Source: Rubritepida sp.
GTDB lineage: Bacteria > Pseudomonadota > Alphaproteobacteria > Acetobacterales > Acetobacteraceae
Direction of reading: 5' to 3'
Assembly: GCA_022843345.1 (NCBI GenBank)
Contig: JALHNW010000005.1
Location: forward strand, 1 to 17,365
DNA: 17,365 bases
How positions within the stretch are numbered: the stretch's first letter is position 1; every line of letters begins with the position of its first letter. Below are positions 6,527-16,740 of the stretch, piece after piece. The notes beneath the pieces were generated by a model. That model saw only the letters and a list, made by a program, of their open reading frames with translations. It searched no databases and was not told where the DNA came from. Made by a program: the position numbers and the translations under genes.

Positions 6527-7080
6527 GGGAGGTGCTGGAGTTCTGGTTCGCCGACGGCCCCGACGCCTTCCGCCCCGCCTGGTTCGCGCGCGACGACGCC
6601 TTCGACGCCGAGATCCGCCGCCGCTTCGGCGCCCTGCTGGACCCGGCGCGCGAGGGCGCGCTGGATGGCTGGGCCGGCACGGCGGAAGGCGCGCTGGCGC
6701 TGCTGCTGGTGCTGGACCAGTTCCCGCGCAACCTGCACCGCGGCACGCCGCTGGCCTTCGCCTCCGACGCCAAGGCACGCGCTATCGCCCGCGCGGCGGT
6801 GCTGGAGCGCCGGTTGGACCTGTTCCTGACGCCGACGCAGCGCGTCTTCCTGTACCTGCCCTTCGAGCACTCGGAGGCGATGGCGGACCAGGACCTGTCG
6901 GTGGCGCTGTTCGAAGGGCTGCGCGACTCGCCCACGCTGCACGAGGCGATCGCCTTCGCCTGGAAGCACCGCGTGGTCGTCGCGCGCTTCGGCCGCTTCC
7001 CCCATCGCAACGCCACGCTCGGCCGCGATTCCACCCCGGCCGAGCTGGCGTATCTCGCGCAGCCCGGCGCCGGATTCTGA
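6523..7080 (+). CDS. DUF924 family protein
   Basis: This 185-residue cytoplasmic protein is a clear DUF924 member of unassigned biochemical function, predicted all-helical. Diagnostic stretches are VLEFWFADGPDAF (4-16), LLVLDQFPRNLHRGTPLAFA (61-80), VFLYLPFEHSEAMADQDLSV (108-127) and the C-terminal RFGRFPHRNATLGRDSTPAE (155-174). I chose GTG at 6523-6525, which overlaps the stop of the dehydrogenase as GTGA and places the family's first conserved strand directly at the N terminus. The frame is open back to 6232, but that part lies wholly within the dehydrogenase gene. The overlap implies translational coupling. The gene may simply ride in the operon or may modify a product of the dehydrogenase; the sequence does not decide. 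Confidence 0.9.
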   Translation: MREVLEFWFADGPDAFRPAWFARDDAFDAEIRRRFGALLDPAREGALDGWAGTAEGALALLLVLDQFPRNLHRGTPLAFASDAKARAIARAAVLERRLDLFLTPTQRVFLYLPFEHSEAMADQDLSVALFEGLRDSPTLHEAIAFAWKHRVVVARFGRFPHRNATLGRDSTPAELAYLAQPGAGF

Positions 7081-7091
7081 GGAAACGAACC

Positions 7092-7700
7092 ATGAAGCTC
7101 GTCGGCAGGATGCTGTCCCCCTTCGTGCGCCGCGTCGCGGCCACGCTCAACCTCTACGACATGGAGTGGGAGAGCTGGCCGCTCTCCACCGTCTCGGACA
7201 TGGCGGAGATCCTCAAGGTGAACCCGGTCGGCCGCGTCCCCGTGCTGTACCTGGATGATGGCGAGACGCTGGTGGACAGCAGCGCCATCCTCGACCACCT
7301 GGACGAGCTGGCGGGCGAGCGCGCCCTGACCCCGCGCGGTGGGCCGGAACGCCGCGCGGTGCTGCACGCCACCGCCATCGCGCTCGGTACGGCGGAAAAG
7401 TCCGTTTCGGCCTTTTACGAGGCCAAGCGCCGGCCGGAGGCGATGCGCTGGCCGGATGGGCTGGCCATGCTCACCGCCCAGGCGCGCGGCGGCTTCGCGG
7501 CGCTGGATGCGATGCTGGAGGGCAGGGAGCACCTGGCGCTCGGCCGGCTGACGCAGGCCGACGTCACCGCCGTCATCGCCCTGGAATTCGCCGAGACGGT
7601 GCTGCCGGAACTGGCGGAAAACCGCACCTCCCGCCTGTCCGCCCTGCGCGACAGGCTGAACGCCGACCCGCGCTTCGCCGGCACGAAGTTCACCGGCTGA
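7092..7700 (+). CDS. glutathione S-transferase family protein
   Basis: The 202-residue product has a thioredoxin-like N-terminal domain (1-75) and an all-helical C-terminal domain. SPFVRRV at 9-15 holds the likely catalytic Ser9. The cis-proline is P50 in GRVPVL, and D62-S63 in LVDSSAI would contact the glutathione gamma-glutamyl group. The C-terminal LTQADVTAVIALEF is the family's N-capping-box helix. ATG at 7092 follows GAGGA at 7079-7083, which overlaps the upstream TGA, so it is the third gene of the dehydrogenase operon with an 11-base gap. The reaction is not known; bacterial enzymes of this type act in detoxification or disulfide reduction. It is unlike the YfcG-type transferase encoded 1 kb further on. 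Confidence 0.9.
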   Translation: MKLVGRMLSPFVRRVAATLNLYDMEWESWPLSTVSDMAEILKVNPVGRVPVLYLDDGETLVDSSAILDHLDELAGERALTPRGGPERRAVLHATAIALGTAEKSVSAFYEAKRRPEAMRWPDGLAMLTAQARGGFAALDAMLEGREHLALGRLTQADVTAVIALEFAETVLPELAENRTSRLSALRDRLNADPRFAGTKFTG

Positions 7701-7706
7701 ATTTTT
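7677..7706 (+). terminator. possible weak intrinsic terminator after the GST gene
   Basis: GCCGG (7677-7681) can pair with CCGGC (7693-7697) across an 11-base loop, followed after TGAA by five T residues (7702-7706). The stem is short and overlaps the end of the coding sequence, with the stop codon just after it, so termination is plausible but probably incomplete. Confidence 0.35.
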
Positions 7707-7910
7707 CCTTGACTTTTTTGGCGAGAGGCTCGGCAACCGCGGGGCCTCTCGCGACCTTCCCGATCCAACGTGCACAAGTGGGTTGGTGCAGCGCAGCAAA
7801 AAGGTCTTGCATGCTGTCCTGCCTTCCCTATCCTGTGACCACGACAAGGGAGTGAGCGCGGCACGGCCTTCGGGGGGAAACCTGGTTTCCCCTGCCTACA
7901 GGAGGGTCGA
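7701..7910 (+). promoter_or_regulatory. regulatory spacer upstream of the DUF1194 gene
   Basis: This 210-base spacer has base composition clearly less GC-rich than its surroundings. A 9-bp perfect inverted repeat lies at 7721-7729 (GCGAGAGGC) and 7744-7752 (GCCTCTCGC). At 7787-7795 lies TGCAGCGCA, followed by an A run (7798-7802), resembling the TGC-N3-GCA sites described for PhaR-type regulators. A possible promoter is TTGCAT (7807-7812), 16 bases, TATCCT (7829-7834), which would give a leader of about 70 bases. The leader contains a 9-bp palindrome, GGGGAAACC (7874-7882) with GGTTTCCCC (7884-7892), just before a textbook AGGAGG at 7900-7905. The promoter call is by eye. Confidence 0.4.
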
Positions 7911-8645
7911 ATGCTTCGTCGGTACCTGCTTCTCTCGGCGCTCGCCGCCCCCGCCATCCTGCGCACGAACGCCGCGCGCGCGGCCGAGGCGGTGGACGTG
8001 GAGCTTGTCCTCGCCGTTGACGTCTCCCGCTCGGTGGATGCCGAGGAGCAGGAGATGCAGATGAAGGGCTACGCCAATGCCTTTCGCGACCCCCGGCTCG
8101 CCGAGGCGATGATGCGCGGCCCCATCGGCGCCGTCGCCGTCACCCTCTTCACCTGGTCCGACTGGAACATCCAGGAGCACCTGGTCCCCTGGATGCGCCT
8201 GGACAGCCCGGCCACCTGCGCGCGCTTCGCGGCGGCCGTGGACGCCGCCCCCCGCCGCACCCACCTCTACACCTCCATCTCGGGCGCCATCGACTACGCC
8301 GGCCGGCTGTTCGGCCAGGGCTTCGAGGGCACGCGCCAGGTGGTGGACATCTCCGGCGACGGCATCAACAACTCGGGCCGCGACATCGCCCAGGCGCGCC
8401 AGGAGGCGCTGGACCAGGGCATCATCCTCAACGGCCTCGCCGTGCTCGACCGCACCCCGCCGCCCGCCGGCCTGGGCCAGATGCAGCCGCTGGACGAGTA
8501 CTACCAGGAGCGGGTGATCGGCGGCCCCGGCGCCTTCCTCATGGTGGCCGAGGGCTTCGAATCCTTCGAGCAGGCGGTGCGCCGCAAGGTGATCCGCGAG
8601 GTGGCGCAGGCGCCCGGCCCGCCCGTCGAGCGGGCCTTTGCCTGA
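7911..8645 (+). CDS. secreted DUF1194 (vWA-like) domain protein
   Basis: The 244-residue protein is a DUF1194 member, a von Willebrand factor A-like fold with unknown role. The N terminus MLRRYLLLSALAAPAIL with AARA|AEA looks like a signal peptide, cleaved after about residue 24. The twin arginine at 3-4 is not a full Tat consensus. The metal-ion-dependent adhesion site is complete by pattern: D37-x-S39-x-S41 in VLAVDVSRSVDAEE, T121 in HLYTSISGAIDYAG and D150 in VDISGDGINNSG. The mature protein is expected in the periplasm or outside, binding a partner through a metal. ATG at 7911 sits 5 bases after AGGAGG, the strongest ribosome site in the window. It heads a short plus-strand run with the two genes after it, although nothing in those products obviously needs a secreted partner. 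Confidence 0.9.
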   Translation: MLRRYLLLSALAAPAILRTNAARAAEAVDVELVLAVDVSRSVDAEEQEMQMKGYANAFRDPRLAEAMMRGPIGAVAVTLFTWSDWNIQEHLVPWMRLDSPATCARFAAAVDAAPRRTHLYTSISGAIDYAGRLFGQGFEGTRQVVDISGDGINNSGRDIAQARQEALDQGIILNGLAVLDRTPPPAGLGQMQPLDEYYQERVIGGPGAFLMVAEGFESFEQAVRRKVIREVAQAPGPPVERAFA

Positions 8646-8653
8646 TGCGCGCG

Positions 8654-8675
8654 CATGGGGCAGGCTTGCCCCATG
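8654..8675 (+). promoter_or_regulatory. perfect stem enclosing the start codon of the YfcG-type gene
   Basis: CATGGGGCA (8654-8662) pairs perfectly with TGCCCCATG (8667-8675) around the loop GGCT. The ATG of the next gene is the last three bases of the stem, and no separate Shine-Dalgarno is visible, so the structure could gate initiation. It could also end transcripts of the DUF1194 gene, but no T run follows. Confidence 0.45.
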
Positions 8676-9356
8676 ACCCTGCGCCTGCATTCCTGGCCCA
8701 CCCCCAACGGCCACAAGATCCACATCCTCCTGGAGGAGCTGGGCCTGCCCTACGAGCTGGTCCCGGTGAACATCGGCGCCGGCGAGCAGTTCCGCCCCGA
8801 ATTCCTCGCCATCACCCCCAACCACCGCATCCCCGCGATCGAGGATGACGGCGTCGCGCTGTTCGAGAGCGGCGCGATCATGATCCACCTCTGCGAGAAG
8901 CACGCCTCGCCCCTGCTGCCCGCCTCGGGCCCGGAGCGGGCGCTGTGCCTGCAGTGGCTGATGTTCCAGATGGGCGGGGTGGGGCCGATGTTCGGCCAGT
9001 ACAACCACTTCGCCGCCTACGCGCCCGAGAAGATCCCCTACGCCGTCGAGCGCTACGGCAACGAGGTGCAACGTCTGCACCGCGTGCTGGAGAAGCGGCT
9101 GTCCGCAGCCCCGTACCTGGCGGGTGACGCCTACACCATCGCCGACATCGCCACCTTCCCCTGGATCCGCAACCCGGAGCGGCGCGGCATTGACCTCGAT
9201 CATTTCCCTGCCGTGAAGCGTTGGCATGATGCGATCGCCGCGCGGCCAACCGTCGCCCGCGGCGTCGCGGTGCTGGCGGAGAACCAGCGCCGCGGACCCA
9301 TGACGGAAAAGGAACGCGAGAACATGTTCGGCGCCACCCAGTTCCAGGCCCGCTGA
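8673..9356 (+). CDS. yfcG: YfcG-type (Ure2p-like) glutathione transferase / disulfide-bond oxidoreductase
   Basis: The 227-residue product closely follows E. coli YfcG, a glutathione-dependent disulfide reductase of the Nu / Ure2p-like class. It shares WPTPNGHKIHILLEE (8-22) with the active-site T10-P11-N12 motif, GEQFRPEFLAITPNHRIPAI (cis-Pro P54), ALFESGAIMIHL with E65-S66, LQWLMFQMGGVGPMFGQYNHF and AYTIADIATFPWIR. It would be cytoplasmic and reduce disulfides of small thiols using two glutathione molecules. I chose ATG 8673, because it gives the family N terminus; ATG 8655 in the same frame would add six residues. Both ATGs belong to the same perfect stem. The gap to the upstream gene is 27 bases, and the next gene starts 4 bases after the stop. 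Confidence 0.9.
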   Translation: MTLRLHSWPTPNGHKIHILLEELGLPYELVPVNIGAGEQFRPEFLAITPNHRIPAIEDDGVALFESGAIMIHLCEKHASPLLPASGPERALCLQWLMFQMGGVGPMFGQYNHFAAYAPEKIPYAVERYGNEVQRLHRVLEKRLSAAPYLAGDAYTIADIATFPWIRNPERRGIDLDHFPAVKRWHDAIAARPTVARGVAVLAENQRRGPMTEKERENMFGATQFQAR

Positions 9357-9360
9357 GACC

Positions 9361-9999
9361 ATGGCGGAGATCGACCACATCGTCCTCGGCGCCCGCACGC
9401 TGGCGGAGGGCGCCGCCCATGTCGAGCGCGTCCTGGGCCTGAAGTGCCAGCCCGGCGGCGTGCACGAGGGCGCGGGCACGCACAACATGCTGCTGGGCCT
9501 GGGCCCCGACTGCTACCTGGAGGTGATCGCGCCCGACCCCGGCCAGCCCCAGCCCGCGCACCCGCGCATGTTCGACCTCGACGACCCGTCGGTGAAGCTG
9601 ATGCTGGAGGCCGGGCCGGCGCTGGTCGGCTGGGTCGCCCGCACCTCGGCCATGGACGCCCTGGTCGCGCGGCTGGGCCCGCGCGGCGGCGAGCTGCGCG
9701 AGATGCGGCGCGGGGACCTGCACTGGCGCATGGCCATCCCGCCGCAGCGCCAGGACATGGACAACCTGGTCCCCGCGCTGATCGAGTGGCGGGGCGAGCG
9801 CGCCGGCCGCCGCCTGAAGGACAGCCACGCCCGGCTGGTGGCGCTGGAGGCGGAGCACCCGGAGGCCGGCCAGGTCCTCGCCGCCCTGGCCGACCGCGGG
9901 CTGGAGGGCGCGGTGAAGGTCCGCCGCGGCGCGCACCCGCGCCTGGTCGCCCGGATCAGGGGCGCGGACGGGGCGGAGCACGTCCTGGCCAGCGCCTGA
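9361..9999 (+). CDS. glyoxalase-like (VOC) domain protein
   Basis: The 212-residue protein has the start of a vicinal-oxygen-chelate fold (MAEIDHIVLGARTLAEGAAHVERVLGL), with His6 as a likely metal ligand and Glu in CYLEVIAPDP as another. The length, the HNMLLGLGPDCYLEVIAP strand and the later VPALIEW segment match the Glyoxalase_3 subgroup and not classical GloA. The substrate is unknown; such proteins are often annotated only as VOC family. ATG at 9361 follows the yfcG stop by 4 bases with a poor ribosome site, which suggests translational coupling. A role in thiol or aldehyde detoxification alongside the transferase is plausible but unproved. Confidence 0.85.
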   Translation: MAEIDHIVLGARTLAEGAAHVERVLGLKCQPGGVHEGAGTHNMLLGLGPDCYLEVIAPDPGQPQPAHPRMFDLDDPSVKLMLEAGPALVGWVARTSAMDALVARLGPRGGELREMRRGDLHWRMAIPPQRQDMDNLVPALIEWRGERAGRRLKDSHARLVALEAEHPEAGQVLAALADRGLEGAVKVRRGAHPRLVARIRGADGAEHVLASA

Positions 10000-10032
10000 T
10001 CGCGCCGCTCCAGGCATCTCCCCTTCACCCCG

Positions 10033-10073
10033 CCGCCATGGTAGGAGATTGTGCATGGCGGGTTGCATGCAAC
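10033..10073 (+). promoter_or_regulatory. two adjacent palindromes upstream of pleD (possible operators)
   Basis: CCGCCATG (10033-10040) and CATGGCGG (10054-10061) form a perfect 8-bp inverted repeat with a 13-base spacer. Starting one base later is GTTGCATGCAAC (10062-10073), a perfect 12-base palindrome, 37 bases before the pleD ATG. Both have the twofold symmetry expected of dimeric regulator sites. No convincing -10 box is placed relative to them. Confidence 0.4.
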
Positions 10074-10110
10074 TTCCGGGGCAGGGCGGCGGCACCGCGC
10101 GGGTGAGGGC

Positions 10111-11475
10111 ATGACCGCGCGCATCCTGGTGGTGGACGACATCGCCGCCAACCTTCGCCTGCTGGAGGCCAAGCTCGTCTCGGAGTTCTACGAGGTGCTG
10201 CTGGCCTCCTCGGGGCCCGAGGCGCTGCAGACCGCGCTGTCCCAGGTGCCCGACGTCATCCTGCTCGACGTCATGATGCCCGGCATGGACGGCTACGAGG
10301 TGTGCCGGGCGCTGAAGGCGAACCAGCGCACCCAGCACATCCCCGTCGTCATGGTCACCGCCCTGACCGACCCCACCGAGCGCGTGCGCGGGCTGGAGGC
10401 GGGGGCCGACGACTTCCTGTCCAAGCCGGTGGACAACCCCACCCTCTTCGCCCGCCTGCGCGCCCTGCTGCGCGTGAAGCAGGTGCAGGACGCCTGGCGC
10501 CTGCGCGCGGACACGGCGCGCGACCTGGGGGTGGAGAACACCGACGGCGCCGCCGTCCCCGTCGCCGGCGCCTCCGCCCTGCTGCTGGACGACGGCGACG
10601 AGGAGGCGGAGGCGATCGCCGCCACGCTGGGGCGCGACGGCATCGCCGTCACCCGCGCCCGCTCGGCCGAGGAATGCTGGACGGAGGCGATGCGCGGCCT
10701 GCACGACCTGGCGCTGCTGTCCCTGCCGGAGGAGGGCGCCGAGGTGCTGCGCCTGGCCTCGCGCTTCCGCGCCCATGCCGAGACGCGGGACCTGCCGCTG
10801 CTGCTGCTGGCCGATTCGTCGCAGAAGGCCCAGGTGCTGCGCGGCTTCGACCTGGGCGCGAACGACCACGCCTTCCGCCCGATCGACCCCAACGAGCTGC
10901 GCGCCCGCGCCCGCAACCAGATCCGCCGCAAGCGCTACCAGGAGCGGCTGCGCGCCGAGCTGGACCGCAGCCTGGAGATGGCGGTGACCGACCAGCTCAC
11001 CGGGCTGCGCAACCGCCGCTACGTGCGCCGCCACCTCGATTCGCTGCTGCGCGCGGAGGAGGCGGGGGTGCTGCTGGTGGACATAGACCGCTTCAAGTCC
11101 ATCAACGACACCCACGGCCACGCGGTGGGCGACGTGGCGCTGCGCGAGGTCGCCGCCCGGCTGAAGACGCAGATCCGCGCCGCCGACGTCGTCGCCCGCT
11201 ACGGCGGCGAGGAGTTCCTGGTGGTGCTGACCAACGCCCGCGGCCCCTTCGCCATGATGGTGGCGGAGCGCCTGCGCGAGGTGGTGGCCGAGCGCCCCGT
11301 GGTCGCCGGCAAGCTCTCGCTGCCCGTCACCATCTCGGTCGGCGTGGCGACGGGCGGGCCGGACGTCAACGCGGATGCGCTGGTGGATGCGGCGGACCGC
11401 GCCCTGTACCGCGCGAAGGCGGAGGGGCGGAACTGCGTTCGCCTGGGCAGCATGGAACCCACCGCGGCGGACTGA
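10111..11475 (+). CDS. pleD: PleD family response regulator / diguanylate cyclase
   Basis: The 454-residue protein has the PleD layout. The first receiver domain (1-120) has D9-D10, phospho-acceptor D53 (ILLDVMMPGMDG), T83 and K105. The second receiver-like domain (about 153-275) has no acceptor aspartate where the first has D53 (S204 region) and serves as a dimerisation adaptor in the Caulobacter protein. The GGDEF domain (about 290-445) has metal-binding D324, active-site GGEEF 365-369 and the inhibitory site R356-x-x-D359 five residues before it. It would make cyclic di-GMP from two GTP when phosphorylated, with product feedback inhibition. Sequence follows C. crescentus PleD almost throughout (MTARILVVDDIAANLRLLEAK). 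ATG 10111 gives the family N terminus; the ORF is open to 10051, but those residues are unconserved. GAGGG lies only 1-2 bases before the ATG, an unusually close ribosome site. No divK gene precedes it here. Confidence 0.93.
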   Translation: MTARILVVDDIAANLRLLEAKLVSEFYEVLLASSGPEALQTALSQVPDVILLDVMMPGMDGYEVCRALKANQRTQHIPVVMVTALTDPTERVRGLEAGADDFLSKPVDNPTLFARLRALLRVKQVQDAWRLRADTARDLGVENTDGAAVPVAGASALLLDDGDEEAEAIAATLGRDGIAVTRARSAEECWTEAMRGLHDLALLSLPEEGAEVLRLASRFRAHAETRDLPLLLLADSSQKAQVLRGFDLGANDHAFRPIDPNELRARARNQIRRKRYQERLRAELDRSLEMAVTDQLTGLRNRRYVRRHLDSLLRAEEAGVLLVDIDRFKSINDTHGHAVGDVALREVAARLKTQIRAADVVARYGGEEFLVVLTNARGPFAMMVAERLREVVAERPVVAGKLSLPVTISVGVATGGPDVNADALVDAADRALYRAKAEGRNCVRLGSMEPTAAD

Positions 11476-11486
11476 GCAACGGCGAA

Positions 11487-11516
11487 AGGGGCGCCGGCCG
11501 CGTGGCCAGCGCCCCT
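11487..11516. terminator. GC-rich hairpin between convergent pleD and rpmG
   Basis: AGGGGCGC (11487-11494) pairs with GCGCCCCT (11509-11516). After one C-A mismatch the stem continues with GGCC (11496-11499) and GGCC (11504-11507) around a GCGT loop. On the minus strand it is followed by TT and then CGCCG, and on the plus strand by GTCAGG, so there is no proper T run. A second small hairpin, CCCC 11526-11529 with GGGG 11534-11537, lies closer to the rpmG stop. The position between convergent genes suggests a bidirectional terminator. Confidence 0.5.
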
Positions 11517-11543
11517 GTCAGGCCCCCCCGTGCGGGGTGGCTG

Positions 11544-11711
11544 CTACTTGATCTTGCCTTCGCGGAAGACGACGTGCTTGCGCGCCACGGGGTCGTACTT
11601 CTTCAGCTCCAGCTTGCCGGTGGCGGTGCGGGCGTTCTTCTTGGTCACGTAGTAGTAGCCCGTGTCCGCCGTGCTGTTCAGCTTGATCAGGATGGTGTTG
11701 GCCTTGGCCAT
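11544..11711 (-). CDS. rpmG: 50S ribosomal protein L33
   Basis: This 55-residue basic protein of the large ribosomal subunit is recognised over its whole length ([20 protein letters not shown], then [20 protein letters not shown] and the end [11 protein letters not shown]). It is the cysteine-free form with no zinc-binding CxxC pairs. ATG at 11709-11711 begins the usual MAKAN N terminus; the open frame extends upstream to 11894 but only into the rnr gene. The ribosome site is weak. It is last in the dprA-topA-rnr-rpmG series, 64 bases after rnr, and may have its own promoter in that gap. Confidence 0.97.
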   Translation of the reverse strand: MAKANTILIKLNSTADTGYYYVTKKNARTATGKLELKKYDPVARKHVVFREGKIK

Positions 11712-11748
11712 GGTCGTGTGTCTTCGCGCGCTGTGGAACTCGGAACGC

Positions 11749-11779
11749 GCTATCTGCCGCCGCGCGCGCCGCGGGTCAA
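11749..11779 (-). promoter_or_regulatory. possible promoter for rpmG
   Basis: On the minus strand TTGACC (11779-11774) is a good -35 box and overlaps the rnr stop codon. The best -10 candidates are weak: GATAGC (11754-11749) at 19 bases or CAGATA (11756-11751) at 17 bases. A separate promoter for a ribosomal protein at the end of this operon is sensible, but the -10 is poor. Confidence 0.3.
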
Positions 11780-14028
11780 CCCTTGCGTTTGCGCCGCTGC
11801 CCCTCCAGCCGCGCGGGGGCGCCGCCCATGAGCAGGTCGAACACCATGGAGCCGGTGGTGGGGTTGGCCTCGCGCAGGCGCGCCTCCACCGCATCGCCCA
11901 GGCTGAGCACCTGGCGGGTGCGCCGGCCCATGACGCGGCGGTTGCCCTCCTCGACGATCCAGTGGTCGTCCGGCAGGGCCTTCATCGGCACGAAGCCACT
12001 GGCGCCCGTCTCCTCCAGCGTCACGAACAGGCCGAAGGGGTGGATTCCCGACAGGCGCGCGGCGAAGGTGGCGCCCACCTTGTCGGCCAGGAAGGCGGTG
12101 AGGTAGCGGTCCACTGCGTCGCGCTCGGCCTGGGCGGCGCGGCGCTCGGTGGCGGTGATGTGCTCGCCCGACTCGACGAATCGCGCGGCCTCCGCCTCCG
12201 CCAGCCCGTCGGCGCCCAGCTTCAGCCCGGCGATCAGCGCGCGATGCACCAGCAGGTCGGCGTAGCGGCGGATCGGGCTGGTGAAATGGGCGTAGCGCGG
12301 CAGGGCCAGGCCGAAATGGCCGATGTTGTCGGGGTCGTAGGCCGCCTGGGACTGCGAGCGCAGCACCGTCTCGTTCACCATCCGCGCCTCGGGCGTGTCC
12401 TTCACGCGCTCCAGCAGCCGCGCGAAATCGGCCGGGCGCAGCTGGCCGGCGGGGTTCAGCGACAGGCCCAGCGTGCCCAGGAACTCGCCCAGCGTCTTGA
12501 GCTTCTCGTCCGAGGGCGGCGCGTGGACGCGGTACATGCAGGGCTGGCCCAGCCGCTCCAGCTCCTCGGCCGCACAGACGTTGGCGGCGACCATGAACTC
12601 CTCGATCAGTCGGTGGCTGTCCAGCCGCGGGCGCGGCGTCACCGACAGCACCACCCCTTCGGGCGAGAGGTTCACCTTGCGCTCCGGCAGGTCGAGGTCG
12701 AGCGTGCCGCGGCGTTCGCGCGCCGCCAGCAGCGCGCGGAAGGCGCCGTAGAGGCGCGCCACGTGGCCGCCCTGCACCCCCTCCGGGTCGGTGCCCGCAT
12801 CGTGGTGCGCCTGCGCGGAATCATAGGTCAGCCGCGCGAAGGAGCGCATGAGGCCGCGCCCGAATCGGTGCCCGGTCTTGGTGCCCGAGGCGTCGAAGCG
12901 CATCTCGACGAACAGGCAGCCGCGCTCCTCGCCGGGCTTGAGCGAGCACCAGCCGTTGGACAGCGCCTCGGGCAGCATCGGCACCACGCGGTCGGGGAAG
13001 TACACGCTGTTGCCGCGCGCCCAGGCCTCGCGGTCCAGCGCGGAGCCGGGCTTCACGTAGTGGGCCACGTCGGCGATGGCGACGACGACGGTCCAGCCGT
13101 CGCCGTCGGGCTCGGCGAAGACGGCGTCGTCGAAGTCGCGCGCATCCTCGCCGTCTATGGTCACCAGCGCCATCTCGCGCAGGTCGGTGCGCTTGCCCAG
13201 CCCCACCCGGCGGGCGCGCTTGGATTCGGCCACCGCCTCGTCGGGGAACACGTCGGGGATGCCGTGCTGGTGGATGCAGATGAGGGAGACGGAGCGCGCC
13301 TCGCCCGACATGCCCAGCCGCTCCACCACCCGCGCCGGGCGCAGGCCGAAGCCCTGGGAGGGCAGCGCCTCGGCCAGCACGATCTCGCCATGCGCCGCGC
13401 CGCCGTGCTCGCCCTCGGGGACGTGCCATTCGGCCTTGTGGCGGCGGTCGGTGGGGGTGATGCGGCCCCCCATGCCTTGATGGTTGTAGATGCCCAGCAC
13501 GCGCCTGGCCTCGCCCGCGCTGCCCAGGCGCTTCAGCGTGCGGCCCTCGTATTTCTCGCCCGAGACGTGGCGCAGGCGGGCCAGCACGCGCTCGCCCGGC
13601 GCCAGGGCGGGTTGGCCGCGCCGCTCGGGGTGCATGTAGATGATCGGCCGGCCCTCGCCGCCCCATTCGACCGGGCGGGCGATGGGGTCGCCATCCGGGT
13701 CGGTGCCGGTGACCTCCACCATGGCGGTGTCGGGCAGGCGGTCCGGCGCCTGGATCGTACGCTTGCCGACCGGGGCGGCCGCGCCCTCGTTCGTCATCTC
13801 GCTCAGCAGCTGGCGCAGGGCGGGGCGCAGCTCGGTGGGCAGGCCGAAATGCCGGGCGATCTCCGTCTTGCCCACGCGCCCCTGCACGCTGGCCAGGAAT
13901 TCGCGCAGCTCGGCGCGGGTGGGCAGCACGCTGCGCGCCGCGCCCGTCCGAACCGCGGCGCGCGGGGAGGCACGGCGCGCACCCCCCTTGGCCTTGTGGC
14001 CTTTCACGGGGGGGCCGCGCCGCGCCAT
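11776..14028 (-). CDS. rnr: ribonuclease R (3'-5' exoribonuclease)
   Basis: The 750-residue protein is an RNase II/R family hydrolytic exoribonuclease that degrades structured RNA. After a basic, low-complexity N terminus (1-35) comes a winged-helix segment (about 36-90, [13 protein letters not shown]), cold-shock-like domains (about 100-265), and the RNB catalytic domain. The RNB domain carries magnesium-binding aspartates D292, D298, D300 and D301 in [14 protein letters not shown], and the later [16 protein letters not shown] signature. An S1 domain follows (about 645-725, [20 protein letters not shown]). The C-terminal lysine-rich tail is short ([11 protein letters not shown]), so the protein is smaller than the E. 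coli enzyme of about 813 residues. ATG at 14026-14028 starts one base after the topA stop, with GGAAGG about 11 bases upstream inside topA, which makes translational coupling likely. Confidence 0.95.
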   Translation of the reverse strand: MARRGPPVKGHKAKGGARRASPRAAVRTGAARSVLPTRAELREFLASVQGRVGKTEIARHFGLPTELRPALRQLLSEMTNEGAAAPVGKRTIQAPDRLPDTAMVEVTGTDPDGDPIARPVEWGGEGRPIIYMHPERRGQPALAPGERVLARLRHVSGEKYEGRTLKRLGSAGEARRVLGIYNHQGMGGRITPTDRRHKAEWHVPEGEHGGAAHGEIVLAEALPSQGFGLRPARVVERLGMSGEARSVSLICIHQHGIPDVFPDEAVAESKRARRVGLGKRTDLREMALVTIDGEDARDFDDAVFAEPDGDGWTVVVAIADVAHYVKPGSALDREAWARGNSVYFPDRVVPMLPEALSNGWCSLKPGEERGCLFVEMRFDASGTKTGHRFGRGLMRSFARLTYDSAQAHHDAGTDPEGVQGGHVARLYGAFRALLAARERRGTLDLDLPERKVNLSPEGVVLSVTPRPRLDSHRLIEEFMVAANVCAAEELERLGQPCMYRVHAPPSDEKLKTLGEFLGTLGLSLNPAGQLRPADFARLLERVKDTPEARMVNETVLRSQSQAAYDPDNIGHFGLALPRYAHFTSPIRRYADLLVHRALIAGLKLGADGLAEAEAARFVESGEHITATERRAAQAERDAVDRYLTAFLADKVGATFAARLSGIHPFGLFVTLEETGASGFVPMKALPDDHWIVEEGNRRVMGRRTRQVLSLGDAVEARLREANPTTGSMVFDLLMGGAPARLEGQRRKRKG

Positions 14029-14029
14029 C

Positions 14030-16729
<2,700 letters not shown>

Positions 16730-16740
16730 GGGGCGATCCT

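Noticed and set aside
7709..7714. TTGACT as a -35 box for the DUF1194 gene
   Set aside because: No -10-like hexamer lies 15-19 bases downstream; the segment there is GC-rich and part of the inverted repeat.
7721..7752. 9-bp inverted repeat read as an intrinsic terminator
   Set aside because: The T run precedes the stem in the plus direction, and the minus direction gives A residues after it, so neither strand has a terminator layout.
9994..10015. Hairpin GCCTG / CAGGC at the end of the VOC gene as a terminator
   Set aside because: Only 5 bp with a 12-base loop and no T run; expected by chance at this GC content.
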